In this document: piece by piece, positions 21,211 through 35,080 of the stretch
Layout: the number at the start of each line of letters is the position of its first letter
How positions within the stretch are numbered: the stretch's first letter is position 1
Assembly (NCBI GenBank): GCA_902610315.1
Contig: CACLVA010000005.1
Span: forward strand, 21,945-85,944
From: an uncultured Pelagibacteraceae bacterium
Lineage (GTDB): Bacteria; Pseudomonadota; Alphaproteobacteria; Pelagibacterales; Pelagibacteraceae
DNA length: 64,000 nucleotides
Direction of reading: 5' to 3'
Made by a program: the position numbers and the translations under genes
Notes under the pieces: model-generated
The model's input: the letters and a program-made list of their open reading frames with translations, nothing else
Told to the model about the DNA's origin: nothing
Database searches by the model: none

Positions 21211-21479
21211 GTTGGTTTTCCAACTACGACGATAAACGAATTTCGTAATAAACATTGCGGACGTGGGGGCAGTACCCACCACCTCCACCAAAAATTTACA
21301 ACTTATGGGGGTGAACCAGGATCGACGGATGTCTAAAAGTCTTTCTTTCGTTCGGAATTGTTCCACCGTAACGGGCTATTTATAATTGCAAATAATAAAT
21401 TTGCACTTGCGGCTTAATTAATTTTTTAATTAAGTTACGGGGTTTGGGGCACCTGGCAACAGAACGCCCCTTTTTTTTT
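21211..21479 (+). ncRNA. ssrA: Two-piece (circularly permuted) tmRNA
   Basis: The gene is permuted as in other alphaproteobacteria. The 3' (acceptor) piece comes first and ends with T-arm, acceptor strand CACCTCC and encoded ACCA at 21280-21290. After a 16-base spacer the 5' (coding) piece begins GGGGGTG at 21307 and continues with the conserved AGGATCGACGG. The two strands form a 7-bp acceptor stem with a G3-U70 wobble, the alanine identity signal. The tag frame at 21388-21417 reads ANNKFALAA then TAA. The T-loop is GGCAGTA rather than TTCRANY. The exact 5' end of the precursor is not certain. Confidence 0.93.
21446..21479 (+). terminator. ssrA: Terminator at the end of the tmRNA gene
   Basis: GGGGC at 21446-21450 pairs with GCCCC at 21466-21470, and nine T residues follow at 21471-21479. 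This is a standard intrinsic terminator in the plus direction. The loop contains CTGGCAACAGAA, a stretch I associate with the 3' end of alphaproteobacterial coding pieces, so the hairpin is probably also the last helix of the RNA. Confidence 0.85.
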
Positions 21480-21505
21480 ATCAAAAAATTTTATAAATTA
21501 GAACA

Positions 21506-21802
21506 ATGTTATTAGGTTTCATCACTTTATTTATAATATATCTTTTACATAAATATATAACTGCTTGGATCAGATATTTTAACGAAACAGATGAAAGATT
21601 TGGAAACTCTGTTTGGCGGTGGTCTTATGACTATCAGGTTAAAGGAGTTAGAGATATTTCTGATTTAGATGACAAAGAATTTGTTAGAAAAAGAAGGATT
21701 AGAAATAGAACAGTCTCATTTATGTATTGGAACTTTTTTATAGGATTTACTGTTTCCATGTATTTAATAAGCGACGTTCTAATGTTTATTTTAAACAATT
21801 GA
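21506..21802 (+). CDS. Small membrane protein of unknown function
   Basis: I do not recognise this 98-residue protein. It has two membrane segments, LLGFITLFIIYLLHKYI at the N-terminus and FFIGFTVSMYLISDVLMFIL at the C-terminus. A soluble middle of about 50 residues contains aromatic and charged residues (FGNSVWRWSYDYQVKGVRD) and a basic RKRRIRNR block. It starts 26 bases after the tmRNA terminator and ends tail-to-tail, 2 bases from the MazG-like gene. Coding seems real because the frame fills the whole gap and the membrane pattern is clean. Confidence 0.6.
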   Translation: MLLGFITLFIIYLLHKYITAWIRYFNETDERFGNSVWRWSYDYQVKGVRDISDLDDKEFVRKRRIRNRTVSFMYWNFFIGFTVSMYLISDVLMFILNN

Positions 21803-21804
21803 GA

Positions 21805-22176
21805 TTAAGTCAAAAATTTATTTAAATTTGGTTTAAAATAATTTGGGCCTTTCATAACCTTGCCATGTTCATTATAGATTGGTTTTCCATCATTTCCCAA
21901 TTTGCTCATATTTGATTTTTGGACTTCTTCAAAACAGTCATCAAGATTAATACCAAATGCATGTCCAGCACCATAAGTCACGTACAAAATATCCGTTAAT
22001 GCATCAGCCACCTCTTTTAGGTCTTTTTTGGACATAGCATCCTTAAACTCATTAAGTTCCTCTTCAATTAAGTTAATTCTTAAATCATTAATTTTATTAC
22101 TACTGAAACCTGATTTTTTTTTAACTTCTTGCCCAAATGTTGTCATAAACAATCCAACTTTTTCAAAATTTGTCAT
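21805..22176 (-). CDS. MazG-like nucleotide pyrophosphohydrolase
   Basis: A 123-residue all-alpha NTP-PPase-type protein. The metal-binding pattern EExxE...ExxD is visible as LIEEELNEFKDAM followed by EVADALTDILYV, at about residues 35-70, and a short C-terminal loop ends GPNYFKPNLNKFL. Members of this superfamily hydrolyse non-standard or excess nucleoside triphosphates to monophosphates; the substrate here cannot be told. It is similar in size to the phosphoribosyl-ATP-pyrophosphohydrolase-like subgroup, but nothing links it to histidine synthesis. It is divergent from fumC. Confidence 0.8.
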   Translation of the reverse strand: MTNFEKVGLFMTTFGQEVKKKSGFSSNKINDLRINLIEEELNEFKDAMSKKDLKEVADALTDILYVTYGAGHAFGINLDDCFEEVQKSNMSKLGNDGKPIYNEHGKVMKGPNYFKPNLNKFLT

Positions 22177-22233
22177 TTCGCTCCTATATGATTCTTTTTG
22201 TTTTTAATGTATAAGATAAATGCAATTATCCAA

Positions 22234-23622
22234 ATGAAATTTAGAAAAGAGTTTGACAGTATTGGAAAAATTAATGTCCCAAACGATAAATATTGGGGGG
22301 CGTCAACAGAAAGATCTAAAAAGTTTTTTGATATTGGTGAATTATATGTTCAAGAAATATTAATAAAATCAATTGCAATTATAAAAAAAGCTGCAGCAAC
22401 AGTTCATAAGAAGAATAATCAGATTGATGTAAAAATTGCTAATGCGATTATCAAAGCCTCAAATGAAATTATTTCTGGAAAACTCAAAAATAATTTCCCG
22501 CTGAAAGTTTGGCAAACAGGCTCCGGTACTCAAACTAATATGAATGTAAATGAGGTAATATCAAATAGGGCTATTAAATTTCTAGGTGGTAAAATGGGTT
22601 CTAAAAAGCCTGTTCATCCTAATGACCATGTAAATAAATCTCAATCAACAAACGATGTATTTCCAACAGCAATGCATATTGCAATAGCGTTAGAGACAAA
22701 AAGTAAACTTTTACCAAGTTTAGATCTTTTAAACAAAGAACTTAAGAAAAAAGTAAAAAAATTTAAAAAAATTATAAAAGTTGGAAGAACACATTTACAA
22801 GATGCAACTCCTTTAACACTTGGCCAAGAGTTTTCTGGTTATCAATCGCAACTTCAAGATTGTATTAGTAGAATTAAACAGTCTATTAATGAGATATATT
22901 TTTTGGCTCAGGGTGGTACTGCTGTAGGTACAGGGATAAACACAAAAAAAAACTTTGATAAGAAAATTTGTAAAGAAATTAGTAAGTTAACAAAAATAAA
23001 ATTCAGACCATCTAAAAATAAATTTGCTGCTCTTGCTGCCCACGATGCTATAGTGCAATTTTCGGGTACACTTAATACTACAGCAGTTTGTTTATTAAAA
23101 ATTGCAAATGACATAAGATTTTTAGGGTCAGGACCAAGAGCAGGATATGGAGAATTAATACTTCCGGCTAATGAACCTGGTTCCTCTATAATGCCAGGAA
23201 AAGTAAATCCGACCCAGTCTGAAGCGGTTACAATGGTTTGCGTAAAGGTAATTGGGAATCATACTGGCATAACAATTGCGGGTTCTCAAGGGCAATTTGA
23301 ACTTAATGTATTTAAACCATTAATTGCTCATAATATTCTACAATCTATAGATCTTATTTCCGACAGTTCAAAAAATTTTGCTAAATACTGCGTAAAAGGT
23401 ATTAGAGCAAACTACGACAAAATTAAAAAAGATTTGGATAACTCTTTAATGTTGGTTACTGCATTAGCTCCTAAAGTTGGTTACGATAAAGCTGCAAGTA
23501 TTGCAAAAAAAGCATTAAAAAATAATACGTCACTCAAACATGAGATTATAAAAAGTGGATTAATGGATGAAAAACAATATCATAAGATCGTAAACCCAGT
23601 AAAAATGATTCAACCAGAATAG
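22234..23622 (+). CDS. fumC: Fumarate hydratase, class II
   Basis: This enzyme interconverts fumarate and malate in the citric acid cycle. The family signature GSSIMPGKVNPTQSE lies near residue 306 and the substrate-site motifs GSGTQTNMNVNEVISNRA and GRTHLQDATPLTLGQEFSG are intact. I chose the ATG at 22234 (462 residues) because the next residues MKFRKEFDSIGKINVP align with the usual FumC start. The open frame upstream to a TTG at 22198 would add 12 unrelated residues. The 3' end overlaps the AsmA-like gene tail-to-tail by 13 bases. Confidence 0.96.
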   Translation: MKFRKEFDSIGKINVPNDKYWGASTERSKKFFDIGELYVQEILIKSIAIIKKAAATVHKKNNQIDVKIANAIIKASNEIISGKLKNNFPLKVWQTGSGTQTNMNVNEVISNRAIKFLGGKMGSKKPVHPNDHVNKSQSTNDVFPTAMHIAIALETKSKLLPSLDLLNKELKKKVKKFKKIIKVGRTHLQDATPLTLGQEFSGYQSQLQDCISRIKQSINEIYFLAQGGTAVGTGINTKKNFDKKICKEISKLTKIKFRPSKNKFAALAAHDAIVQFSGTLNTTAVCLLKIANDIRFLGSGPRAGYGELILPANEPGSSIMPGKVNPTQSEAVTMVCVKVIGNHTGITIAGSQGQFELNVFKPLIAHNILQSIDLISDSSKNFAKYCVKGIRANYDKIKKDLDNSLMLVTALAPKVGYDKAASIAKKALKNNTSLKHEIIKSGLMDEKQYHKIVNPVKMIQPE

Positions 23623-25178
23623 GAAGAAATTATCTTATTTGTAAACATTTTAAATTCTATCCAATTAGATATTTTAATACCACCGCTATTAAATTCATAT
23701 ATTAAATCGTCAATCTCCTTAAGTTCTTTATCTTTAAGATTATCATTTATAATATTTAATATTTTGAAATCAGACTTAGTTAAATTTATAATTATTTCGA
23801 ATTTTAATTTATTTAACTTATTTCTATTTTTTTTTGGCACAACAAATTTGTTGAATAATTTATTTAGATCATTAATTATAAATTCTAAGTCTCCTTTAAA
23901 AATAAGATTATTTTTTTCCTCATATAAGATTGCTTTTTTAAAAATTAAATTAGCAATTTTTTCATTTAAAAAAACTGAGTTACTAAAATCTATAGTTTCC
24001 CCTATAAAATTTGCATTAATATTTAAACTATCAAATAAGGGATTTTTTTCAAGATTTTTTACATCCAAGTTTATCGTACCATTGAAATTTTCATTTAATA
24101 TAAATTCGTTAGACAAAACCTCTTTTAAAAATAAATTGTTAGTAATTAATTTTTTTATTTTTAAACTATCTAAGGAAGAACTTATATCAAAGTTAAACGG
24201 ATCTAAGAATATTTTACCTAAAAAAGTAATTTTATTATTTCCAATAAAAGAATTATCAGATTTAAATTCAACTTTATTGTTATCTAAATCGTAATTAATC
24301 AGATACCTAGATCTATTCAAATAAATTTGTAATTTATTTTTTCTCTTTTCATTTATTAATTTTGTGGAATTCAAAATATTTAATTTTATTTTTTTGAATT
24401 TTAGATTTGTATTTTGTTCTAGTTTTTTTTGATCTTGTTTCCATACTAAATTAAATGGAATATTAAATATTTCTCCATTTGACATCAATACGTCTTGCGA
24501 TGTCCTATCATTATAATTCATATTTATTTTTCTTAGATTTAAAAACGAAATAGTACTTTTATCTTGATCCTGAAAAAATAAATTTGCTCTTTTTATAACT
24601 AATGGTTTGTTATTAAATCCTTTTTTTAGATAATCTTTTATAAATTCTATATCAAATTTAGTAATAAAAAAGTTTGTTTCAAATAGCTCTACTGAGTTAA
24701 TCTCTAATTTTTGTTTTTTTAGAAAATTTTTTTGATTTAAATATACTTTAACTTTCTTAACTTGTGCAATTTCTTTTTGGTATTCACCTTGTTTATTAAA
24801 TATAATTACGTCATTGATTTGAAAATGTGGTTTAGGTAATATTGAATAACTTATTTCTGGTGTTAAAGAAAATTCTAGACCGTATTGCTCTTTTAATATT
24901 TTTGTAAAATAGTTTTGATCTGATTTATTATGCAATATGCCAGGAAAAGACAAATAAATTAGATAGTAGAAAAATATGATACTTAAAAAAAAGAGTGAAT
25001 AATTGATTTTGAAATTTTTAGTATAAAATTTGTAATATTTTTCTAATATATGTTTTTTAATATTTTCTAATTTTATAAGCTTTTTAGTATTTTCTAAAAA
25101 ATTATTAGTTATTTTAAGTATTTTAATTTTTTTGAATAAGTTTAACAAAAAATTTAATTTAAATTTAAAATTTTTCAT
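23610..25178 (-). CDS. AsmA-like membrane-anchored protein
   Basis: A 522-residue, extremely Lys/Asn/Ile-rich protein with one membrane segment near residues 60-80 (LFFLSIIFFYYLIYLSFPG) after a basic cytoplasmic tail. The rest is a long periplasmic, beta-rich region. The segment EQYGLEFSLTPEISYSILPKPHFQINDV resembles the start of AsmA-family proteins, which are now thought to help move lipids between the membranes. Similarity is weak and rests on pattern and architecture, so another large periplasmic scaffold remains possible. It is divergent from the helicase gene. Confidence 0.6.
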   Translation of the reverse strand: MKNFKFKLNFLLNLFKKIKILKITNNFLENTKKLIKLENIKKHILEKYYKFYTKNFKINYSLFFLSIIFFYYLIYLSFPGILHNKSDQNYFTKILKEQYGLEFSLTPEISYSILPKPHFQINDVIIFNKQGEYQKEIAQVKKVKVYLNQKNFLKKQKLEINSVELFETNFFITKFDIEFIKDYLKKGFNNKPLVIKRANLFFQDQDKSTISFLNLRKINMNYNDRTSQDVLMSNGEIFNIPFNLVWKQDQKKLEQNTNLKFKKIKLNILNSTKLINEKRKNKLQIYLNRSRYLINYDLDNNKVEFKSDNSFIGNNKITFLGKIFLDPFNFDISSSLDSLKIKKLITNNLFLKEVLSNEFILNENFNGTINLDVKNLEKNPLFDSLNINANFIGETIDFSNSVFLNEKIANLIFKKAILYEEKNNLIFKGDLEFIINDLNKLFNKFVVPKKNRNKLNKLKFEIIINLTKSDFKILNIINDNLKDKELKEIDDLIYEFNSGGIKISNWIEFKMFTNKIISSYSG

Positions 25179-25220
25179 AATGTGCTAAATGATTTATATT
25201 AGGTTAACTTATTAATTAAA

Positions 25221-27250
25221 ATGACAAATCTTAAATATTTAGATAATTTAAATCAATCGCAGAAGGAAGCGGTTTCATGTATTTCAGGTCCTCTTTTAAT
25301 AGTTGCTGGCGCAGGCTCGGGTAAAACAAAAGTACTAACCTCAAGAATTGCCCACATTTTAAAACTTAACAAAGCATTTCCTAACCAAATACTGTCAGTG
25401 ACTTTTACTAATAAAGCTGCACGTGAAATGAACAACAGAGTAAGCAAAATCCTTGGTAATAATGAGATTGGATTACCTTGGCTTGGAACCTTTCATTCTA
25501 TATGCGCTAAGATTTTAAGAAGACATGCCAAAGGTGTCAATTTGAACCAAAATTTTACAATTATTGATCAAGATGATCAATTAAGATTAATAAAATCAAT
25601 ATGTAATGCAGAAAATATAGATATAAAAAAAATTTCTCCAAATTTCATAATATCTTTAATCAATAAATGGAAAAATTTAGGATGGTATCCTGATGATGTA
25701 GTTTTAAAGAATAATGAAAACATCGAAAAAAATTTATTAAAAATTTATAAAATTTATCAGTATAAACTTATAGATTTAAACGCATGTGATTTTGGTGATT
25801 TAATTTTACACTGCGTATCATTATTTGAAAAAAACCAAGATATTAATGAAATGTATTCTAAAACTTTTAAGTATATTTTAGTTGATGAATATCAAGATAC
25901 AAATTTTATACAAAGTAAATGGTTAAAACTTCTTACCAAAACTCATGACAACATTTGTTGTGTTGGTGATGACGATCAATCAATTTATAGTTGGAGAGGT
26001 GCTGAAATCAAAAACTTTTTAGAATTTGATAAGATATATAAAAATACAAAAATCATTAAACTTGAGGAAAATTATAGATCATCTCAAAATATTCTTAATG
26101 TTGCATCAGAGCTTATATCAAATAATGAAAAAAGATTAGGAAAAAAACTAAATTCAAATCAGAGCGAAGGAGAGTTAGTAAATCTTAATTGTTTTAAAAA
26201 TGGAAAAGAAGAGGCAATAAATATTTCAAAAATACTGGAAAATCAAATCTCAAAAAAATATAATTTAAACAACGTTGCTATTTTAGTTAGGGCAATTTTC
26301 CAAACAAGAGAGTTTGAAGAAAGATTTCTTAAAATTGGTCTACCATATAGAATATTGGGAGGTGTAAAGTTTTATGAACGTGCTGAAATTAAAGATTGCA
26401 TAGCCTATCTCAGAATTGTTTATCAAAATAAAGACGACTTAGCTTTTGAGAGAATTGTTAACGTGCCAAAAAGATCAATTGGTAACACATCTTTTAAAAT
26501 GATAAGTGCATACGCAAAAAATAATGGTTTATCCCTTGAAAAATCATCAAAAAGTCTGATTGAATTAAATAAAATTAAACCAAAAACAAAAATAGGTTTA
26601 TTTAATTTTTTAAAATTATTAGAAAAATGGAGAAATGATTATTTCGATAAAAAAATTGATCACGTGAAGTTGCTTCAAATAATTTTAGATGAGTCAGGTT
26701 ATTCATTATTATTAAAAAATAAAAAAGATTTAGAGAATGAAAATAGACTTGAAAATATAAAAGAACTTTTAAATGCAATGAAAGAATTTGATAATCTTGA
26801 AAGTTTTTTGGAACATGTCTCGCTTGCAACATCCATAGATAATGACTGGGATGGTGAAAAAGTAAATTTGATGACTATGCATTCATCAAAGGGACTTGAA
26901 TTTGACGCTGTTTTTCTTCCAGGTTGGGAAGAGGGATTGTTTCCACATCAAAAATCAATTGATGAAAAGGGGCAAAAAGGTCTTGAGGAGGAAAGAAGAC
27001 TTGCATATGTTGGAATAACTAGAGCTAAACATGAAGTTTATATATCCTTTTCACTTAACAGATTTTATCAAGGAGATTGGATAGACAGTATTTCCTCTAG
27101 ATTTGTAGATGAATTGCCTGAGAAGTATATTAAAAAAATCAATAATTATGATAAGACAGAAGATGAAATTTTCGAGTTTAATCAAGACCTAGAAAATGAG
27201 CAAGATATTTATAGAAGTCCCGGCTGGTTGAGATATCAAAAACGACTAAA

Positions 27251-27254
<4 letters not shown>
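25221..27254 (+). CDS. uvrD: UvrD/PcrA/Rep-family superfamily 1 DNA helicase
   Basis: A 677-residue ATP-dependent 3'-5' DNA helicase acting in excision and mismatch repair or replication restart. Visible motifs are the Q motif LNQSQKEAV, Walker A AGAGSGKTKVL, Walker B VDEYQDTN, motif III GDDDQSIYSWRGA, motif V MTMHSSKGLEFD and motif VI GITRAKHE. It is about 40 residues shorter than E. coli UvrD, mostly at the C-terminus, where no Tudor-like RNA polymerase-binding domain is evident. UvrD is the best fit, but Rep or PcrA cannot be excluded by eye. The stop overlaps the pepP start by 4 bases. Confidence 0.93.
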
Positions 27255-31781
<4,527 letters not shown>

Positions 31782-31822
31782 TTATTTAGATTATTAACAG
31801 ATTAATTAAAAAGCTTAAGTAT

Positions 31823-32743
31823 TTATGCTGAAGATTTTAGAGGATTCTTGATCAAAAATGAATGTGGTATGTTTTTTTCTTTTAATTCAATTATTGAAAA
31901 ATTATCATTATTGCTAAATAATTCTCTTAAACCTTGATTTGTTACATTGTGTCCACCTTGACTTGATGTAATTTTACCAACCATTCTGTAGCCAGATAAA
32001 TATATATCACCAAGACAATCTAAAATTTTATGATTTACAAATTCATTTGGATTTCTTAATTTTTCATTATTTAGTATTTCGTTACCTTTTAATACTATAG
32101 CATTATCCAAGCTTCCTCCCTGAGCTAATCCCATTTTTTTTAATTTTTCAACGTCCTCGAATAAACAAAATGTTCTAGAATTATAAATGTCTTTTAATTC
32201 ATCAATATAAATATTTTTAATATTTCTTTGATTTAAAATAGAATTTTGTTTGTATTTTATTTCAAAGTCAATTTCTAAACTAATTTTATTTGGTTCAAAC
32301 GTAATGAATTTTTCACCATCATTATAAGAAATTTTTCTGTTAATTTTAATAATTCTGATTGGTTGATCGCTAATGGTGAAACCTGTGTTTTCTATTTCCT
32401 CAACAAAATTCTTTGCAGAACCATCCATAATCGGTAGTTCTTCTGAATTTAGCTCAACTAGTAGATTATCTACACCTAACCCGCAAAGCGCTGCCATTAA
32501 GTGCTCAACAGTAGATACGGTAACACCATTTTCGTTTGTTAATTTTGTACAATAAGAAGCGTTTGAAACATTAAAAACGCTAGAATAAATCATATTGTAA
32601 TTTTTTAAATCTGATCTTTTAAATATTATCCCAGTGTTTGGCTGGGCTGGAAATAAAGTCATTAAAACTTTTTTTCCTGAGTGAAGACCTATACCTTCAA
32701 ATTTAATATTTTTTTTAATCGTTTTTTGATTTAAAACTGACAT
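31823..32743 (-). CDS. lpxC: UDP-3-O-acyl-N-acetylglucosamine deacetylase
   Basis: This zinc enzyme performs the first committed step of lipid A synthesis, so the cell is predicted to make a lipopolysaccharide. Typical LpxC features in the 306 residues are GIGLHSGKKVLMTL near the start, the zinc histidine in STVEHLMAALCGLGVDN, the second zinc site in NHKILDCLGDIYLSG with the catalytic His further on in QGGHNVTN. It begins 63 bases after the shortened ftsA gene. That gap is exactly where ftsZ stands in the usual alphaproteobacterial order. Confidence 0.96.
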   Translation of the reverse strand: MSVLNQKTIKKNIKFEGIGLHSGKKVLMTLFPAQPNTGIIFKRSDLKNYNMIYSSVFNVSNASYCTKLTNENGVTVSTVEHLMAALCGLGVDNLLVELNSEELPIMDGSAKNFVEEIENTGFTISDQPIRIIKINRKISYNDGEKFITFEPNKISLEIDFEIKYKQNSILNQRNIKNIYIDELKDIYNSRTFCLFEDVEKLKKMGLAQGGSLDNAIVLKGNEILNNEKLRNPNEFVNHKILDCLGDIYLSGYRMVGKITSSQGGHNVTNQGLRELFSNNDNFSIIELKEKNIPHSFLIKNPLKSSA

Positions 32744-32806
32744 TAAAGTCTTATAAATATTTACGGATAGTATGGAAAAACAAGTAATGTTACAAAAGAA
32801 TACAAA

Positions 32807-33520
32807 TTAATTATCAAAAAAGTTGAATATTTTATCAAATAAACCTTGTTTTTCTGAAGTATTTTCAGTGAGGATAACCTCAGATTGATTTGCACCATTC
32901 AATATTTTATATGCAGAAAAACACAATGTATCATCTTTTATATTATCTAAAAATTTTTTAGCATAATCATATGACACTATTTTTATTATATCAATCTTAC
33001 ATTCATTAAACAAATTTTTCACTTTATGAATAAGACTTTTGTTTAAACAAACAAATTCTAACTCTAGTATAATCTTTTTAAATTTTTTACAATCAGGAAA
33101 AGAATTATATACTTTGTTGTCAACGATATATTTTTTAATTATGACATGCAGTATTGTCAAATTTTTTTCAAAATTATTAAATCGCTGCATTGCACCTCTT
33201 ATAAGTTTGGTTATAACTTCTTTATCTAATTCTCTTTCATCAAAAATATCTTTGACACTAAACACTATACTTTGGTAAGATTCAGATTGAATTGATATAT
33301 TTCCGCTACATATAAAAAGATCTAATTTTTTTTCTAATTTTCTTATATTCTTTTTAAGAAGATTTAATATTATTTTAAAATTTAAATTATTATTTAAATT
33401 ATCGGGTATGTCAAAATTCACACTATTTTTAAATTCATTTTTCCCATTATCGATAAAGCATACATAAATTTTTTTTTCTGAAATGCCGAAATAGAAATTT
33501 GAATTCTTAGAATTACTCAT
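32807..33520 (-). CDS. ftsA: Shortened FtsA-like protein (1A/1C subdomains only)
   Basis: This 237-residue protein occupies the ftsA position after ftsQ; normal FtsA has about 400-420 residues. Residues 68-135 match FtsA well: LDLFICSGNISIQSES corresponds to the end of subdomain 1A, and the stretch ending TILHVIIKKYIVD (122-134) to the 1C start (LHVIPQEYAID in E. coli). The 1C core continues to about 190. Phosphate 1 (GxDxGT) is replaced by GISEKK, and the whole nucleotide-binding part with DIGGG and TGG motifs is missing. The C-terminal KQGLFDKIFNFFDN still looks like the amphipathic membrane-targeting helix. It should bind membrane and partners but not ATP. The first 8 bases overlap ftsQ's end. 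Confidence 0.75.
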   Translation of the reverse strand: MSNSKNSNFYFGISEKKIYVCFIDNGKNEFKNSVNFDIPDNLNNNLNFKIILNLLKKNIRKLEKKLDLFICSGNISIQSESYQSIVFSVKDIFDERELDKEVITKLIRGAMQRFNNFEKNLTILHVIIKKYIVDNKVYNSFPDCKKFKKIILELEFVCLNKSLIHKVKNLFNECKIDIIKIVSYDYAKKFLDNIKDDTLCFSAYKILNGANQSEVILTENTSEKQGLFDKIFNFFDN

Positions 33521-34187
33521 ATTTTATAATTTTATTATCTAGTCTTAAATCTATAACTTTGGAGTTAATAAATTTCTTATCATTTAATAAATTGCTACTA
33601 TAATTAATTATGTCTTGTGTATATTTAATAGGGAATTTTATTGATATATTGTTTTCTAAATTGACATTGAATCTACCACTTTTAAAAAAAACAATTTCAT
33701 CGATTCTATTATAATCTAGCTTAGATAATTTTAATGTATTTATTACTTTAAGAATATCGCTGAAATTTTTAGAACCAGAAACTTTAGGTAATTTTCTTTC
33801 TATTTTTTCGATATTTAATGTTTTTCCATTATCTCCTAAAATAATTTTACGATCTTCTAATAATATTATACATATCGGTTTAGCTGGAATAAAATTAATT
33901 ATTAAAGTGTTAGGATAAATTTTTTTTATTATCAAATCTTTAGTATCATTTCTATTATAAAAATCTTTAAAATAATTTTTTTCGATAAAAAAAATATTCT
34001 TATTAAGAATATTTTTTATTTCTTTTTTAATTAGGATATTCTTATTCTCTGAAAATCCATTAACCTCAACTTTATCAATATAAAATATTTTTTTATCATA
34101 CAAATTATAATTATTAATTGATGTTAAAAATAATATTATTAAGCAATATGTAAAAAATCTAAAATTTTTATCTATTTTTAGATGCAT
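33513..34187 (-). CDS. ftsQ: FtsQ, divisome membrane protein
   Basis: A 224-residue bitopic protein linking early and late divisome components. After a short cytoplasmic tail there is one membrane segment (FFTYCLIILFLTSI), then a POTRA domain (FYIDKVEVNGFSENKNILI) and the beta domain, in which IIKKIYPNTLIINFIPAKP is the recognisable FtsQ core. It is shorter than E. coli FtsQ (276 residues). The start overlaps ddl by 20 bases and the end overlaps the shortened ftsA by 8 bases. Confidence 0.88.
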   Translation of the reverse strand: MHLKIDKNFRFFTYCLIILFLTSINNYNLYDKKIFYIDKVEVNGFSENKNILIKKEIKNILNKNIFFIEKNYFKDFYNRNDTKDLIIKKIYPNTLIINFIPAKPICIILLEDRKIILGDNGKTLNIEKIERKLPKVSGSKNFSDILKVINTLKLSKLDYNRIDEIVFFKSGRFNVNLENNISIKFPIKYTQDIINYSSNLLNDKKFINSKVIDLRLDNKIIKYE

Positions 34188-35079
34188 CTTTTATCATCCA
34201 AATAATTAACGACTTAAAGTCTACACCATAATAAGAGGCTATTTCTGGGACCAATGATAAGTTGGTCATTCCTGGCTGGGTATTAAGCTCCAATAAATAA
34301 AACTTGTTTTTGTAAAACTTAAAATCTGACCTAGTAATACCTCTACATTTTAGAAGATTATGTGCTTTGAAAGCAATTTGATTAACTTTATTAAAATTTT
34401 TTTTACTTAAATTAATTGGAATTATATGTTTGGTCTTTGCATTAGAATTATATTTCGCTTTGTAATCATAAAATTTTCTTTTTGGTCGAAGTTCAATGGC
34501 TCCTAATTTTTTACTTCCCATAATTGCTACTTGAATTTCCCTCCCAGGAATAAATTTTTCGATGAGTATTTCTCTATAATTCTTCATTTTTTTTAAGTTG
34601 TTTGTTAATGTTGCTTTATTGTTACAAATATACACATCCAGGCTAGATCCCTCATTAAGTGGTTTTATAACTACGGGATAATCTAAATAATTTTTGATTT
34701 TTCTGTAATTAATATTCTCATTGTTATTTTTTAATTTGATATAATTAGGCGTTAATATCTTATTTTTAATAAAAATCTTTTTGGATATTTCTTTGTCCAT
34801 TGCAGACATTGACGAAATTACACCTGAATGTGTATATCTTATGCCTAAAATATCTAAAACCGATTGAATGTAGCCATCTTCACCAAATCTACCATGCAGA
34901 GCATTAAAAACTACATCTGGTTTAAAATTTTCTATTGTTGAAAATAAATCATGACAAGGATCACAAAATTTTATTTTATAAATTTTATTAATTGCTTTTA
35001 TAATAGCTTTTGATGATCTAAGACTTATAGATCTTTCTTTAGAGTACCCACCTCCTAAAATTAAAACTTTTTTTTTCAT
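34168..35079 (-). CDS. ddl: D-alanine-D-alanine ligase
   Basis: This ATP-grasp enzyme makes the D-Ala-D-Ala dipeptide used by MurF. Visible elements are the N-terminal LILGGGYSKERSISLRSS, NALHGRFGEDGYIQ, PVVIKPLNEGSSLDV and the metal-binding C-terminal ELNTQPGMTNLSLVPE. I chose the ATG at 35079, one base after the murB stop, which gives 303 residues starting MKKKVLIL. The frame extends to a TTG at 35091 inside murB that adds only four residues. The end overlaps ftsQ by 20 bases. Confidence 0.95.
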   Translation of the reverse strand: MKKKVLILGGGYSKERSISLRSSKAIIKAINKIYKIKFCDPCHDLFSTIENFKPDVVFNALHGRFGEDGYIQSVLDILGIRYTHSGVISSMSAMDKEISKKIFIKNKILTPNYIKLKNNNENINYRKIKNYLDYPVVIKPLNEGSSLDVYICNNKATLTNNLKKMKNYREILIEKFIPGREIQVAIMGSKKLGAIELRPKRKFYDYKAKYNSNAKTKHIIPINLSKKNFNKVNQIAFKAHNLLKCRGITRSDFKFYKNKFYLLELNTQPGMTNLSLVPEIASYYGVDFKSLIIWMIKDASKNR

Positions 35080-35080
35080 T

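Noticed and set aside
21163..21366. A 67-residue open frame on the minus strand
   Set aside because: It is antisense to the two-piece tmRNA gene, whose acceptor stem and conserved elements fully explain the region.
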